Source: Bugula neritina (Eukaryota; Bryozoa; Gymnolaemata; Cheilostomatida; Bugulidae). Taken from it: a DNA stretch of 64,000 nt. Of this stretch, positions 12,441 to 33,500 are shown piece by piece (the stretch's first letter is position 1; each line of letters opens with the position of its first letter). Below the pieces are notes generated by a model that was not told where the DNA came from, made no database searches, and was given only the letters and a program-made list of their open reading frames with translations. Location of the stretch: NCBI GenBank assembly GCA_964035545.1, contig OZ037767.1, positions 12,133,081 to 12,197,080 of the forward strand. The letters are read 5' to 3'. The translations under genes were made by a program, and so were the position numbers.

Positions 12441-15350
12441 ATAATTATAATACCAACAGTAACAGCAAACGTTATAGTAATACTATTAGTATTGCTAATA
12501 CTAATAGTAATACTACTAGTAATACTTATACTATAATATTAATTAACAATACTAATAGTAATTAATACTAATAGTAATACTAATAGTAATACTAATAGTA
12601 TTAGTAATAGTAATCTACTTACCTGACAGACACTGAGAGTCAGAGTAACCTACTCCTATGACTACTGCTAGCCCCAGAGCTAGTCCTACTCCTAGAAGTA
12701 AGTAGACCTATGGCTATGAGTATGACTATGAGTATGAGTATGGGCTATGACTTATGAGCATGAGTATGAGTATGGGCTATGACTATGAGTATCAGTATGA
12801 CTATCACTATGAGTATCAGTATGACTATGAGTAGTATGAGTACAGAGTATCATTATCACTAATGTATCAGTATGAGTATGCCGATGTAAATCACTATAAG
12901 TTATAAGTTTGATAAGTTTTTCATCTTCATCTTGTGTCTCTAAGTGACTTATTTTTGGAATAACCTGAAAAATAATAAACATACTTTGAAAAATTTTTTG
13001 TGATAGAACACACTAATTTCCCTTTATCCAGACATGTATTTTTTATGCTATTTTGCTCATTTTTGAAAACATTATGATTATTTACTATAACCATTAGTAT
13101 AACTATAACTATAAGTATTAGTATTACTATTAGTATTAGTATTACTACTAGTACTATTAGTATTAGTATTAGTATTACTATAAGTATTAGTATAAGTATT
13201 AGTATAACTATTAATTAGTATTAGGTATTGTTATTAATGTTATAGATATTTTCATGCAAAAAAATTGACAGTTTAAGCTCTGGTACTGCGTTTGATGCTG
13301 GTTTTACTTTGTGATTACATCAATATGAAAATAAATATAAAACTATAACAATATGAATATCAATATGAACATGATCAACATGAGTCTGAGTACAAGCACT
13401 CCAGTAGCAGGACCGAAGCGGAAAATTGTGACAAATTACGGAGCTTGAGTCGCCACATGCGGCAATTCTTGAATATAATAATATTATTATATTTTTATGG
13501 TAGGTTTGCTTTTGCTCGCTAAGTTCCCACTTGTACATAATTATTATTTGCCGAATAGCCTGAACAGGAACTTTCGGCTAGTCAAAAGCGCCGTCGACCA
13601 AATTGATGGTCTTTTCAATAAGAGGAAACTAATTTTGTCCAGCAAATTGTAGACGAAGTAACCGCAATCGCAATGCCAATGGTATTTCCCAAATTAAATC
13701 AGTAAATTATCCTAGGTCTAGTAGAGTCCGTTTGGGCAGCCAGGAAAGGTGTTAATATTTTGTTACTCTTTTTTACTGGCAGTATTGCCATTGGTAAAAA
13801 CTAAAAGTCTATTACTATTAGACTTACTAGAGACCATTCTCATTCTGATTCTGATTTTGATTCTCATACCGCATAGCCGCATAGGCCATAGTGATAGTGA
13901 TATTCATACTTAATCTTATACTTATAGTTATAGTAATAGTGATAGTCATAGTCATGGCTCATGCTAATACTCATAAGTCTTAAGTCATTAAACTCAAACT
14001 AAGTCATACTCATAGAGTTAACATTAAACAATTACTGATTACGGTTACCATACAGTAGTAATTACTATTAGTATAAGTATTACTATTAGACTTACTCTTA
14101 CTCTTAGTATTACAATTTACATTTCGCCTTTTCAGGCTTTTGATTTTAAAAATTAAATGTAATCATTATGACTGTCAGTATCACTATAGTCATACTGATA
14201 CAGATACTCATAGTCATAGTGAAACTGGTAGTCAATGTCATACTCGTACTGATACTCATGCTCATACTGATACTGATAGTGATAGTGAATCTGATACTGG
14301 GAGCAATTGACTCTCACATAATGATGATGATTATCATTATAAGTTTGAGTATAAGTATAAGTATAATTGAGACATAAGTATAATATTAATAATAGTTGTC
14401 GTTATCACTCTATGATGAATTATACTATGACCTTCATAAATTGTCATTATGAATATTGTACTCATAGTCATCGGATAGTTTATCGCATACTATAGAGTTA
14501 TAGTGATACTGATAAGTAGTAGTCATTAATGCCGATACTGACAGTATTAGTAGTCACTATGAAATATGAAGAAGTATTAACTGTAAGTTTCAGCATTATT
14601 ATTAATATAATAATAATACTCATAGGCATGCTGATATTTTAACTCATACTCATAGTTAAACTACTACTTGTACTAATACCTCAAGCCACTTGCAGTTGTA
14701 TAATGCTTATGGGGATACTAATAGTAAACTAATACTAATATTGCTAATAGCTGCTAATACAGTAATACTAATACTAATACTTATACTATCATTATTAGTA
14801 TGACTATCACTATTAATTCATCATTGACTATAAGTATCCTTATGACTATGAAATTAAATGAGTGTCGTGCATGATTTAGACTGTCATAATCAATATCATT
14901 CACCATTATGATCATGAATGTAACGCCCATTGGTAGTAAATAATTATCTGCATGATACTCATGGTCATGCTAATAATAATACTTGCAGTTGCATAATATT
15001 AATACTATAACCATGAGTATGACTATCATTGAGTATAGGTATCCGAATGTGGGTATGAGTTTCACTTTTGTAATATAATTAACTAATTTATCAATTATGC
15101 TTTATATTTTTTAGTGATAGTAACTAGTGACTGTGAGTGACTAACTACTATCTGTCATAGTCACACTATAGTGATACCCATATTCATACTGACTGTTACT
15201 GGTATCATTACTCAGTTATTGTATTACTATCAGTATGAGTGTCTCTAGCTTTTATTACCTTCATACTGCTAGTGATTATAAATCATTATTGATATCATGT
15301 TTTAAATTATAAATTATAGTCATAATTGTAGTTCAATAAATATCAATACT
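12440..15350. repeat. Degenerate simple DNA (TAATAG / ATGAGT / ACTCAT)
   Basis: Nearly 3 kb of imperfect three- and six-base motifs: taatactaatag at 12460-12620, tatgagtatgag at 12700-12860, attagtattactat at 13080-13220, and catactcata or its complement at 13850-15250. Units are too eroded to be a clean array. It is interrupted by a more complex 350-bp island at about 13390-13760 with no recognised product. Confidence 0.7.
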
Positions 15351-17280
15351 TGTGCTGCCAGATTCGTATTGTGTTGAGTTTAATCATGTATAAAACTAAT
15401 AAACTTTGAGTTTTATAACCACAATTTTAACTATAACTCTTCGCAATACTAAATAACTAATAGTTATAGTAGTAGTTATAGTATTTATATTATAAGGCTA
15501 GGTTTAACTAATATTTTCATTATCAATTAATATAGTAATATGCCCATTTTGGTATTCATAGTGAAATTTACTTCAGTCTTCTATTAGTATTGGATTTAAA
15601 TAGTTTTTTTATTCTACAGCCATTAACATTTCTATATTTTATATATCAGAAAATTTTCCATCTTGATCGTGAGGTTTAGGTATAGGTACTCATCAGACAG
15701 AAGTTAGCATAAGCCAGGTGGCAGCCAGGTGGCAGCTAGGCCTAGTCAATCAAGGCTTCTATTATTATGGTCGCCAAGTTGGTTTAGGGCTTGTTTAATC
15801 GGGTATTTTGATGGTGCTCCCCAAACAGCCAAGCTTATCGCATACACAAGTCTCTGTTGCTCCCAGATAAATTATACCAGTTCGCGTGTATCAAATCAAT
15901 GGTATTGAATTTCTACAACACTAAGCAATTTGTTTCATTTGAAAGACAATGTTAGTATATTTAAAGCACTGAATGGACTGTAAAGGGAAAATCTCAGCAA
16001 ATTTCAAAAAGTTAGCAGACAGCATTTTATTCAATGAAAAGTGTCATTTTGATCAAGCAAGCTTCTACAAAACAACTAACGTGAAGTTTTACTAAATGGA
16101 GTAGTTATTAGATCCACAATAAAGAAGAGAACTTTCAAAATATGTTTACAGCAGCTTCATGTTTCACCCAGTCCTTACGATAATGTTAGCACAGTAATAA
16201 CACTATTTACAAACATTAAAGTTATAATCACACAAAACTTGACCAGAATGAGTGAGACCGAAGATTATTAACGAATGAGGCTTACACTCTGTGTTTTTTC
16301 TAGTACCTATGTGCTAAACTAAAATTATGTAAGTCAGTAAAGAATGGAAAGACACGAAACTGATAAATACTGCAAGTACGAGTATTATAAATAATATTCA
16401 CAGTTACTAGCTTGGTTTTACTTTTAAATTTAACATTCATGTTTTTCGCGTTGAAAGTATATTCATTATTGTTATAACACTATCAAATTACTAGTAAAAT
16501 CTAGAATTAAAGGTGTTAAAAAATTTTAGATGCTTGCAAAAAGTAAAATGTGCAGTATTTTTTATTGAAAAACCAGTTAAACTGAAGACAGGTATGTAGT
16601 TGGAAAAGATGTTGAAACCACTACTTTTCTGATTGATTGATCTGATTGAAAGTGTGTAGTAAATTTGCATTTTTATTGTCATTGAAGGTAACAGTATTAA
16701 AAATATTGTTCATTGTATCAAGTTAAGAAAATTGTTGTTTTGAATATAGTTCAAATATAACAGAAAATATTGTTCTATGAGTTGTTTGTATTGGGAATTT
16801 TAATCAGTTTCATATTTTTATATAATTCCATTAGATTGTCTAGCTAAGCTAAGTTGATGATTGAATTAATATGACAAAGCTTAAAATAGTGACATTGATT
16901 ATACAAATAAAGTTGCAAACCAAAGATTTACAGCAGATTTACTATCATACAAACCATTTCAGTCTCAGTAGGCCTAGTTAAAGTGAAAAGCGTAGATTTT
17001 TCAGTCAAATATAGTGTAAGTATTTTTTTATTTCTATGTTAGGTGAAGCAAAAATTAAAATGTTGACACTGCAGCTGATGCTGGCATTGGTAGACTGAGT
17101 AATTTTTGGAGGTAAATAGAACTACAATTTATGCCTTCAGTTGAATTTAGTTGTTTTCTCCATTGTGTTACAATAAGTAGGGTATATATTTTTTCATTTA
17201 GTATGATGCTCTGCATTTAAATATAAGTCATCCATTATGATAAAATGTTTCAGTAATTTTTTATTAATTATTAAAGCAAA
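15350..17280. other. Intergenic DNA, nothing recognised
   Basis: AT-rich sequence with no open frame of protein-like composition, no tRNA and no clear repeat. A short direct duplication (gccaggtggca) occurs near 15713-15730. Confidence 0.5.
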
Positions 17281-17281
17281 G

Positions 17282-17399
<118 letters not shown>

Positions 17400-17523
17400 A
17401 GATAATATCCAACTTAGGTGGCGGATGTCTATATAGTACCTACTTATGTGGCATCATAAACCTAGGTGGTGCCTATAATACCACTTGAATTAGTTTTCTC
17501 AAAAATATTCTAAATGGTTCCCA

Positions 17524-18003
17524 AATATAAGTAAATAATTAGCCCTTCAATGTAAACTTGTCAAGCACATTCACAGAATTAAAGGTTTGAAGTATTGATT
17601 GCATGAGGTCAAGAAGACACAAAGTTTCAGCTCAGAATTTGTGGATTTAAAGTTTGGTGCAGCAGCTTTTCAATTAAATTTAAAAAAGCTTTGTTTTTTA
17701 GAAATAGTTTCAGGATGTAAATAAACCTAAGCATTCTCATTATGCCAACGTAAATAAATAAGTAAATATATATATATATATATATTTATTTATTTATTTA
17801 CGTTGGCATAATTGATAATTATTTCGGAAAAACAAAGCCTTTTTTGAATTTAATTGAAAAGCTGCTGCACCAAACTTTAAATCCACAAACTCTGAGCTGA
17901 AAATTTGTGTCTTCTTGACCTCATGCAATCAATACTTCAAACCTTTAATTCTGTGAATGTGCTTGACAAGTTTACATTGAAGAGCTAATTATTTACTTAT
18001 ATT
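17524..18003. mobile_element. 480-bp foldback (near-perfect palindrome) element
   Basis: The left arm from 17524 (aatataagtaaataattagc) is the reverse complement of the right arm ending at 18003. The arms pair over roughly 170-180 bp with few mismatches. A second perfect stem, attatgccaacgtaaataaat and its complement, surrounds an AT core centred near 17776. An asymmetric stretch at about 17705-17738 is unpaired. Non-autonomous foldback or MITE-like; no coding capacity. Confidence 0.85.
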
Positions 18004-18208
18004 AAAGGTTTGTTGGCTAATGATGACTAACTAGCAATGATTCTATAAACAATGATTAGAACAGTCCTTGCTCATTCTGCTAGCAATGTTGCAGTTGATA
18101 AAATGCTTACATTCATTTAAACTTGATTCAAGACGATGTTGAATTGATTTGTTGCTCAAGTAAGGCATTTAGTATATCTCAATTTGAGATTCTTGAACAG
18201 TTAGAAAA

Positions 18209-18418
18209 AGCTCACGCAAGTTTATAGTTGCTATCCCTGTGAGAAACCCCTGATAGAAAGAGTTTTGTTAAATCGAGCTAAGGACATGTTCAAATGAATC
18301 ACAGGAGCAATTATTGCTGGATGCTCTTCCTAACATCACCAATGGCCTTTGTTGGGTTCGAACCCATGACTTCGTGCTCACTAAGCAAATGCGCTAACCT
18401 CTAGACTACGGCTGCTCC
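18209..18418 (-). mobile_element. tRNA-derived SINE, copy A
   Basis: Read on the minus strand, the head is ggagcagccgtagtctagag, followed by an A-box-like tagtctagaggttagcgc and a B box ggttcgaaccc, both RNA polymerase III internal promoter elements. A non-tRNA tail follows. A second diverged copy at 55652-55836 shares both head and tail, which marks a dispersed element rather than a tRNA gene. No anticodon-stem fold could be confirmed. Confidence 0.75.
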
Positions 18419-18926
18419 TAGTTAGGTTAGCATCCAAAAGAACTAGTTAATGTCTCTAGGCTCTATTATACTAAATCAATGTGTAATAGTAACGACTCAT
18501 CTAGCCTAATAATCCTAATAGTGAAATCAACAGATTACGGTTTATGAAATATTGGAAGATTGGCAGCAAACCATTCCAAGTCTTTGACTCAAGTCAGTCA
18601 AATTAGCAAACTGACAACTTGAATCAGCAAATCTTGTGTAGATGTTTTTATCAGCTTTTGTTTTCATGTGATTTTATTTCTACTCATATTGTGAACTCAA
18701 GTTAGGTTGTGCTTGCTGTTATCGTGATGAGTTATATATTATGTGTCTATCCTGAATTTCTTACTTTGGTTTTGTTGTATAATAGTTTCACTGAGCAAAG
18801 TGTTTTGAGTGGGATGTACACATGTGTATGAATATATATTATTGTAGAGTCGAGATACACACGTGGATGAATATATAGTATAGAGTTGATGTGTATGCAT
18901 ATATATTGTAGAGTTGAGGTACGCTC

Positions 18927-21900
18927 ATGTCTGTCTCAATCAACATGAACCGCAGCCCTAAAGGGCGGTTGCTGAAAGTAGTTCTGCTAGGTGATGGTAA
19001 GGTTGGCAAGTCTTCACTCATGAACAGATATGTTAGCAATAAGTTTGATGCCCATTCCTTTCATACTATTGGCGTGGAGTTCCTCAACAAGGAAGTTACA
19101 GTAGATGATATTAGTTACACAATACAGGTATACTGAATAGTACACAGTATATTAGGTTAGCTCTATAGCCTAGGTTTCTACTGTGAATAATATTCAGCCA
19201 ATGGTATTGTCTTGTCTCAACAACTTTTACATGTTAAACTATGCATATTCTGTCTGAAAGTTTGGGTGGTTAAGCTAAGTTTTCAATGCTAACCTCTGAA
19301 GGGCTCAAACCTCGCCAACTGTGTGTTGGTTTTATCTTCTAGTCAGTATTTATCTAATACTTAGATGTACATTTTATCACATGTTATGTGGGGCTGCTAT
19401 TCATATTGTGCATTGTATAGTAGTGGTTGTAGCCGGTGTGTATTAGTATATATAACCAGTATATATAATATATAGTAGCATATATCAGAGTAGCTTATGT
19501 AAACACCATGTGACTCCGGTGCAAAGTCTGACTCACAAATATAACATAATTTAGATAATAGTATCTCAGTCATTACTCAGTGTACTCTTCAATATCGTGC
19601 TAATCATGACACCCACGTTCAGTGATGGCTGTTTCTCTAAAAACAGTCAATGCTGCATATTTTCATGCTCTAACATCCTTTTATACCATAGCAATCATAG
19701 CTGTGTTCTCAATCCATATAAACTATCCATATCATATATCTGTGTACACAAGGGTTAGACTAAGGAGATTTTACGAGCTCCATTTTCAAGGGGAATAGTG
19801 TGCTCACAATTCGTTGAGTAAAGTACTGTGTAACATCAAATTAAAGAAATTGACCTTAAACCCAAAATTATATTTAGTAGAATTGTTACAAACTGGAAAT
19901 GAGAATTAGTTAGCTATTTTTCTGATAGTATTGTGGTGTGTACCTGCCACTAGGTGCACCTTCACAGTTTTAGGAGTTGTCTCATACTAAGAATTATAGT
20001 TTCTCTTCTTTACATTTTAAAGATTTTAGAACTAGTTGAAATCACTTTTGAATAATCAAAGAAATTTCTGAAACATTGGTTAGCATATCTGTATATTATT
20101 TGCTTTAGTTTTGGCATGTCCTTATTAGGAAATAATTGAAGAAAAAATAGTAACTACAGATTTAAAAAGTCTCTTGAAATACGAAGCTAACCCCATTGCT
20201 AAATTTGTTTTGTAATACTAGTAATAGTATAATATGTTACTAGTAATAGTATAATATATTACTAGTAATAGTTTAGTATAATAATAGTGATAGTTTAATA
20301 TAATAATAGTAATAGCTTAATATAATAATAGTAATTGTTCATATGCTTGGGATCACAATCAGTTCAATTACTTTAAAGAAAATAAAATTCAAATTTGGAA
20401 GATTATGGGTGGAAATGTGGTAATAGTTCTATCATGGTAGTGCTGTATCTCACAGAGTACTTTTTTCCGTCACTGACTTCAGCTTGTACACCCTGTTGCA
20501 GCTTCTTATTTCTCTCTCTCCGTCTACTCATCTACTATACCAACATATAACACAATTGATAATACAGACTGTGCAATAGAGCTGCTGATGTCAACTTTAT
20601 CTTATCTTCCAGATCTGGGATACTGCTGGCCAGGAGAGGTTTAAAAGCTTACGAACTCCTTTCTACAGGGGAAGTGACTGTTGCCTGCTCACCTTCAGCG
20701 TTGACGATGCACAATCATTTAGGAGTCTACAAAATTGGATGGACGAATTTCACTATTATGCAGAAATACCTGAAACGTCCTGTTTCCCTTTTTTAGTAAT
20801 TGGTAATAAAGTAAGTAATTTATGTTTAGCTTTTGGAGTTATCCCGCTAACCTTGAAATGGGGGGCAAACTCAACAATTGTCACTGGTGTCACTAGTATA
20901 CCATGTGTCATACTAGACTAGTGTCACTAGTACACCATGTGTCATACTAGACTAGTGTCACTAGTACACCATGTGTCATACTAGACTAGTGTCACTAGTA
21001 CACCATGTGTCATACTAGACTAGTGTCACTAGTACACTATGTGACATACTAGACTAGTGTCACTAGTTCATCATGTGTCATACTAGACTAGTGTCACTAG
21101 TACACCATGTGTCATACTAGACTAGTGTCACTAGTACACCATGTGTCATACTAGCTGTAGCTGACATACTGTAGCTAGTTTAACACTCGGGTGTTCCTTC
21201 ATTTAAGTAATGTATTTCTGCTGTGATTTTAGAATAAGGTTTCATAAAATATGAAGTACCAAACTAAGAGTCCTTGTTGTTACTCCTTTCATAAAACTAA
21301 GTTATAATAGAGTTTTAGTAGCAAAGTTGTAATGACAGAGTTATAGTAACAGAGTTATAATAACAGAGTTATAGTAACACAGCTATAGTAACAGAGTTAT
21401 AGTAACAGACTTATAGTAACACAGCTATAGTAACAGAGTTATAGTAACACAGTTATAGTGACACAGTTATAGTAACAGACTTATAGTAACACAGCTATAG
21501 TAACACAGTTATAGTAACACAGCTATAGTAACACAGTTATAGTAACAGAGTTATAATAACAGACTTATATTAACAGAGTTATAGTAACACAGTTATAGTA
21601 ACACAGCTATAGTAACACAGTTATAGTAACACAGTTATAGTAACAGACTTATAGTAACAGACTTATAGTAACACAGTTATAGTAACACAGTTATAGTAAC
21701 ACAGTTATAGTAACAGAGTTATAAACTACTCACTACTGCTGGTTTATTTTCAGGTTGATCTCCCCAGTCGAGTCATTTCTTTTGATGAAGCTCAACTTTG
21801 GTGTAGAGAGAGAAATCTTCCATACTTTGAAACTTCTGCTAAGGACAATACTAACGTAGAACTAGCATTCATATCTGCTGTCAAACAGTTTAAAGAAATG

Positions 21901-21987
21901 GAGGGAAAATTTGACACTGCAAAACGGCCTACAGGGGAGATCATAAATCTGCGTGCAAAAAAGTCTGACAGTGGCGGATGTTGTTAG
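18927..21987 (+). CDS. RAB9: Rab9-type small GTPase
   Basis: Small GTPase of late-endosome to Golgi transport. Three exons, 18927-19127, 20613-20810 and 21754-21987, all joined in phase 0 with GT-AG introns, give 210 residues; human RAB9A has 201. Visible motifs: P-loop GDGKVGKS (residues 22-29), switch I with FHTIGVEF (45-52), WDTAGQE (69-75), NKVD (132-135), ETSAK (159-163) and a C-terminal CC for geranylgeranylation. 'SLRTPFYRGSDCCLLTFSVDD' is typical of Rab9 rather than Rab7. The start at 18927 gives an extended N-terminus; the internal ATG at residue 7 is an alternative that would bring the length closer to the vertebrate protein. Intron 2 holds two minisatellites. The only plus-strand gene found in the window. 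Confidence 0.96.
20225..20340. repeat. Degenerate TAATAGT repeat in Rab9 intron 1
   Basis: Imperfect units such as actagtaatagtataatatg pass into ttaatataataatag. Intronic, no coding potential. Confidence 0.7.
20887..21154. repeat. 34-bp minisatellite in Rab9 intron 2
   Basis: Eight copies of a 34-bp unit starting gtgtcactagtacaccatgt and ending in catactagacta. The unit contains the internal palindrome actagtgtcactagt. One copy carries 'ttcatc' in place of 'acacc'. Confidence 0.95.
21308..21724. repeat. 14-bp minisatellite in Rab9 intron 2
   Basis: About thirty copies of ttatagtaacacag with variants ending agag or agac. It ends 29 bp before Rab9 exon 3, so it covers the likely branch-point region. 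Confidence 0.93.
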
Positions 21988-22296
21988 ACTGTGATTTTAG
22001 GAAAGCAAGGGCCCACTTGATGAGATATCCTGATTGTGTACATACATAAGGTCTGAGACTCATGGAATGCAGGCTAGAAGTATTCATTTTTTGTAAACTG
22101 GACAACCGGTGAATGAGATAGCCTCCGTGAATTTCCCTGTTTTTATGACTTGTAATTTAACTTTTTTTAAAATATTTCAACATTCTTGTAATTTATTACT
22201 TTATTGAAAATACCGCACTGTGCATATTTATAATATTGTTATTCTAATTGATTTTGTTTATTTAATGTGCTCAATACTTATTTGATCACCGCTGCA

Positions 22297-22302
22297 AATA
22301 AA
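22297..22302 (+). promoter_or_regulatory. Rab9 poly(A) signal
   Basis: AATAAA 310 bp after the Rab9 stop codon, in an AT-rich 3' flank. A canonical hexamer on the correct strand with no better candidate nearby. Confidence 0.6.
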
Positions 22303-23658
22303 TTAAAGTTTTGATAGAAAAGTGACATATTTATCATCTCATAGTTGTATGTGGAGTTGTCTACTACCCGTCTAGCAACTGTAGGCAAGTTTCTACACAG
22401 AAACTCCTCCAATCTTTTCAATTAGTTACTAGTCAAGCATTTAACACATTTTGTTCTGAGGAATCATACAAAAAGTTCTCATTGATTGAGATTTTAGACT
22501 ACCGCACACTCCCACTTCCACTTGTGAGTAAATATATGTACAGCTGTACGCTGATAGAATCTACTGAACAACTACAGCAGTCCTACAAACACTACTGGTT
22601 CACAGGCTAACATCATGTTAACATGCACTGTAAAGCCTAAAGTTTTCAACTAAATTCTGATTTTTGACAGTATTCAATTTTAAATCAAATTCTTCTAAAT
22701 AAGTTTAAAGACAGCTTGTTATTGTGCGGAAAAATTAATATGCTGCATATTTCTGTTATTCTCCAGAGTGCATGCCAATGATTGCTTTACTAAAACCTTG
22801 AAGGGTGCATAACTCCTAATGAATAGTTGGTGTAGGATCTTTCTATTATATTCACCCTGAGTCAGTCTTTCAAATTCGTTGTTTCGTCATCTTCTCCACA
22901 TAAAGGACACCTGTATCAGCAGTAAGTGTGTGATATACTCATGTTATCATATGACTAGGTTTAATATACAGCCTAGGGTTTAATGTTACTTAAACTGAGT
23001 TGTTTGGCTTTTAAAATTAATTAATTGCCTTTTTGCTGTTAATCTCATGCATTTAATAATTCACATTATTGAAATATTAAGTAGTTGTGGCAGTGTTTGA
23101 CTGGAAGTAGATTCAATGTAATACCTACTTTAGACTTGCATTTTTATTCAGATAGCTAAAGACTGGTAGAAGTATCAAAGTTATTATTGCACTTGTGCAT
23201 ATGCATACGTACATTATCGGTGTATATATATATATATAGTAGCCTATACACATTATATAATTAGTAAGTTGTTTCTTGTGAAATTATCTACTAGGTCATA
23301 CGGGATTTTATCTTGATTATAACATAAAAAGTGAAACTACAGATGCTCACAAAAAACTGATATTACAAAAACATTGTGCAAGAAGTTGGCAAAGCCATTT
23401 GACAGTTTATATTATTATTTTTATGCTTAAACGTGTTTAAAACTTTATATAAGATAAAATATACAAAAATAGAAATGAATCTTAAACAAAGTTCATAGCT
23501 GCTTCCCTCAACCTAGTCAAAATTTGTCTTCATACCACCTAAAATTTCATATGCTGCTTTATGCCCTATAAGTTCAGTTAACAATAAATATTAGTACGCG
23601 ATATCAATTGATACTCTGCAACATCCCTGATGAGTGTCCTGGTGGCTTTCCATTATGA
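22303..23658. other. Convergent intergenic region between Rab9 and the Stum-like gene
   Basis: Both genes end into this 1.3 kb. No further exon recognised. On the minus strand an AATAAA (23143-23148) is a possible poly(A) signal for the Stum-like gene. Confidence 0.5.
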
Positions 23659-30580
<6,922 letters not shown>

Positions 30581-33500
30581 TTTCACTCCTTGAGCTTACA
30601 AGATCTTGAGTCAATGGTCAAACTATAAATTACAAAAGTCCAGATCTTCAGAGGCGACAAGTGATAACCATTATTGTCAGAGAGTAAGGTTATATTGGAC
30701 GTCTGTCTGAAGCTCATATGATATGCAGTATTATTAAACAGACAGTGAGCTACGCACTCTTCCTTCCCTTAGGTTACTCCTCCTTCCCTTAGGTTACTCC
30801 TCCTTCCCTTAGGTTACTCCTCCTTCCCTTAGGTTAGCATCAAATAATATGCAGCACCTGAATCACTCTCAATAAGTCTATGAAATTACTGTTGCAAATT
30901 TTCACCAATAAAAAGGAAGAATGTAGCTGTCTAAGCCAATATATTTCACAGAAAGTAACAGCAATTATCGATGCAGTAAAAGCAAGGTTATTATTATAAT
31001 ATAATTATCATATAAAGTTGTAATTATCTGCTACTGTCACTATTATCCATCATATTTAACATAGTAACAGTAGTTTCGCCTTGGGCCAGATTGGCCTCTA
31101 GGTCATATTAGCTGAGAGCTGTAACAGAGAAAATTGGTCACCACCAGGTGAGGAAATTATATTTGGCATAGATTGGGTTTCTTATTTTGAATTTGGCAAT
31201 TGGGTTGAAGCAGACTGCCTGATGTCCCACATGCATAACTTTCAATGGTAAAACTATCCGGTGGAACTTGTACTATTTGAAAGTTCCATGCCTCTTGTCA
31301 AAATAGGACATATGGCTATTGTTATAATTTTGACCATTAGCTAACTATGGTTATAGCTTCAACCTGACTATGACTAAAATGAGAAGTGTTTTATCTCAGA
31401 GCAAAGCTAGTTCCACTAGTTGTCCACTTGAAAATATTAATGATGGAATTGAGTTTCATACAATGAATAATAACAGCATGACCAGACACTTGGTAGGTTA
31501 CACACGCACACACACGCACACACACACACACACAACTCACAGAACGCACACAAAGCACACAAAGCACACAAAGCACACAAAGCACACAATGCACACAAAG
31601 CACACAAAGCACACAACTCACACAACTCACACAACGCACACAACGCACACAACGCACACAACGCACACAACGCACACAACGCACACAACGCACACAACGC
31701 ACACAACGCACACAACGCACACAATACACACATAACTGAATTAAGGTTTATCATCTCATCAGCACAGAACAGAGTACTATGCTCCACACTTTCACAATAG
31801 AAGAAACTTATAGTTTTACTAAACCATATCTAAAATGTATGTAAACTCAAGTCAGGTATATATACATAGTCTTTAGTTACCTTAATCATGTTATATCTAT
31901 GAATGATTTGAAGGCCAAGACTGCAATCCATTTTATAATGCATTGTTCGTTATTAATGACAATCAGAAAGTTGATATACTATACTTGCATGATTTGAGTG
32001 ATTACAATAATGAGATATGCAATATTTTATCCTCCTGGCTGGGGCAAGTCCTTCACTTCAAGGACATGCAGGCTACAATATAACAAGAAAACACACTGTA
32101 GATCATCACCTCTCTATAAGATGACGCAAACTTTATTACGGGTTGAGGTCGCCTTTTAATTCCAACTTTAACGCCTCACAATTTTAACTTTTGCAAAATA
32201 TAGTTTTTCCAGTTCACCTCATACTATTAGAAATCATTGGAAACTTCTGTGGATAACAGGAAATGAAGCTTCACAAAACCAGAACCATGAGAAGAAGCAC
32301 ATTCAGATGGCAATGCTTTCAACACAACATCAGCAAGTTTTGCATAAACAATGCATAGAAAATGCACAAAAAATGTATAATTTTGATGTTGCTTAGCCAA
32401 TCAGAATAAGCCAGTTTTAAAACTGTCTGCTTAATTGTGCAGATATATCGGAACATACTAAATTCAACATAGGAAACGTTTATACAAAGGGTTGAATTTA
32501 GAGAAAACAGTTTTGTTCACACGTAAGTTAAAGCAGCAGTGTACACAGAAAGACTGCGTACATACTAATCTGCTTTACTTATAATCTCTAGTTATTATAA
32601 ATAATAAGAAACAAATAAAAAATGAATATATTTTAAAAGTTAGAGCATTTGTATATATCACATAATAACTTGGTTAGTATTGATTTTTATAACAGAAATT
32701 TAATGGATTGATAGCTTTCTTTCTATATTAATTTAAACAATCTGATTTTAAAATCGAGTCAGTATAGCTCAGATGTGCAGGTAACTTATAATGCCTCCTT
32801 GCTCATACGAAGGCAACCTCCAGATGGTTTCAGGCAAACGGAATATTCTATAACTGCTAGAATATTTTTAAATTCTATTCATATATTCTGCAGCTTATTA
32901 TTTGTATAACATGTTTTCTCAAAGTTGGCGTTTTGAAATTCCACCATGCTGCCAATGTAACCACGGTAACCACCATTCTAGGCAGCAGAAGCCGGAGGTA
33001 AGCCTTGAAATCCAAGTATACTATGGCTAGTTTGGAATACAGACTGCTGTCTACCAGAGCAGCTCATAACATAGCTGTCACTGCCTATGCTATAAGCAGG
33101 CCACACCTGCATCATATTATCTGCTGACATTTACTTTTTAAATCTAGTCTTAGTTAAATGTAAGAAGTAATGTAAATAGCCTTTAACCTAGTTGCTGCCA
33201 GTTACCTTGCTAGCTTCCATGCCACCTAACACTTGTACAATTAATTCTTGTTGATGTAAGTTAAACAGTGAAGCATGTAAGAATAGGAACTGGGAAAACA
33301 CATTAGCAAATTACTATTCCGCCTGCAAAAAGCTACCAATTATTATATGCAAGAATAGTGGCAAATACATCACAGCTTCGTTGTTCGTCAATATCATAAT
33401 GAACAAACATTATAAGTAAATGGCACATGATAACTTCATTAGACACAGTGGTCATGCTAGTTTTAATTCCAAGTCTTATATTTTAAATATAGCCTAAATA

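Noticed and set aside
13390-13760. Possible exon (frame with NFVQQIVDEVTAIA)
   Set aside because: Short, with stops on both sides, no clear splice sites and no recognised family.
18340-18418. Functional tRNA gene
   Set aside because: A and B boxes are present, but the unit continues into a tail shared with a second copy, and no cloverleaf could be confirmed.
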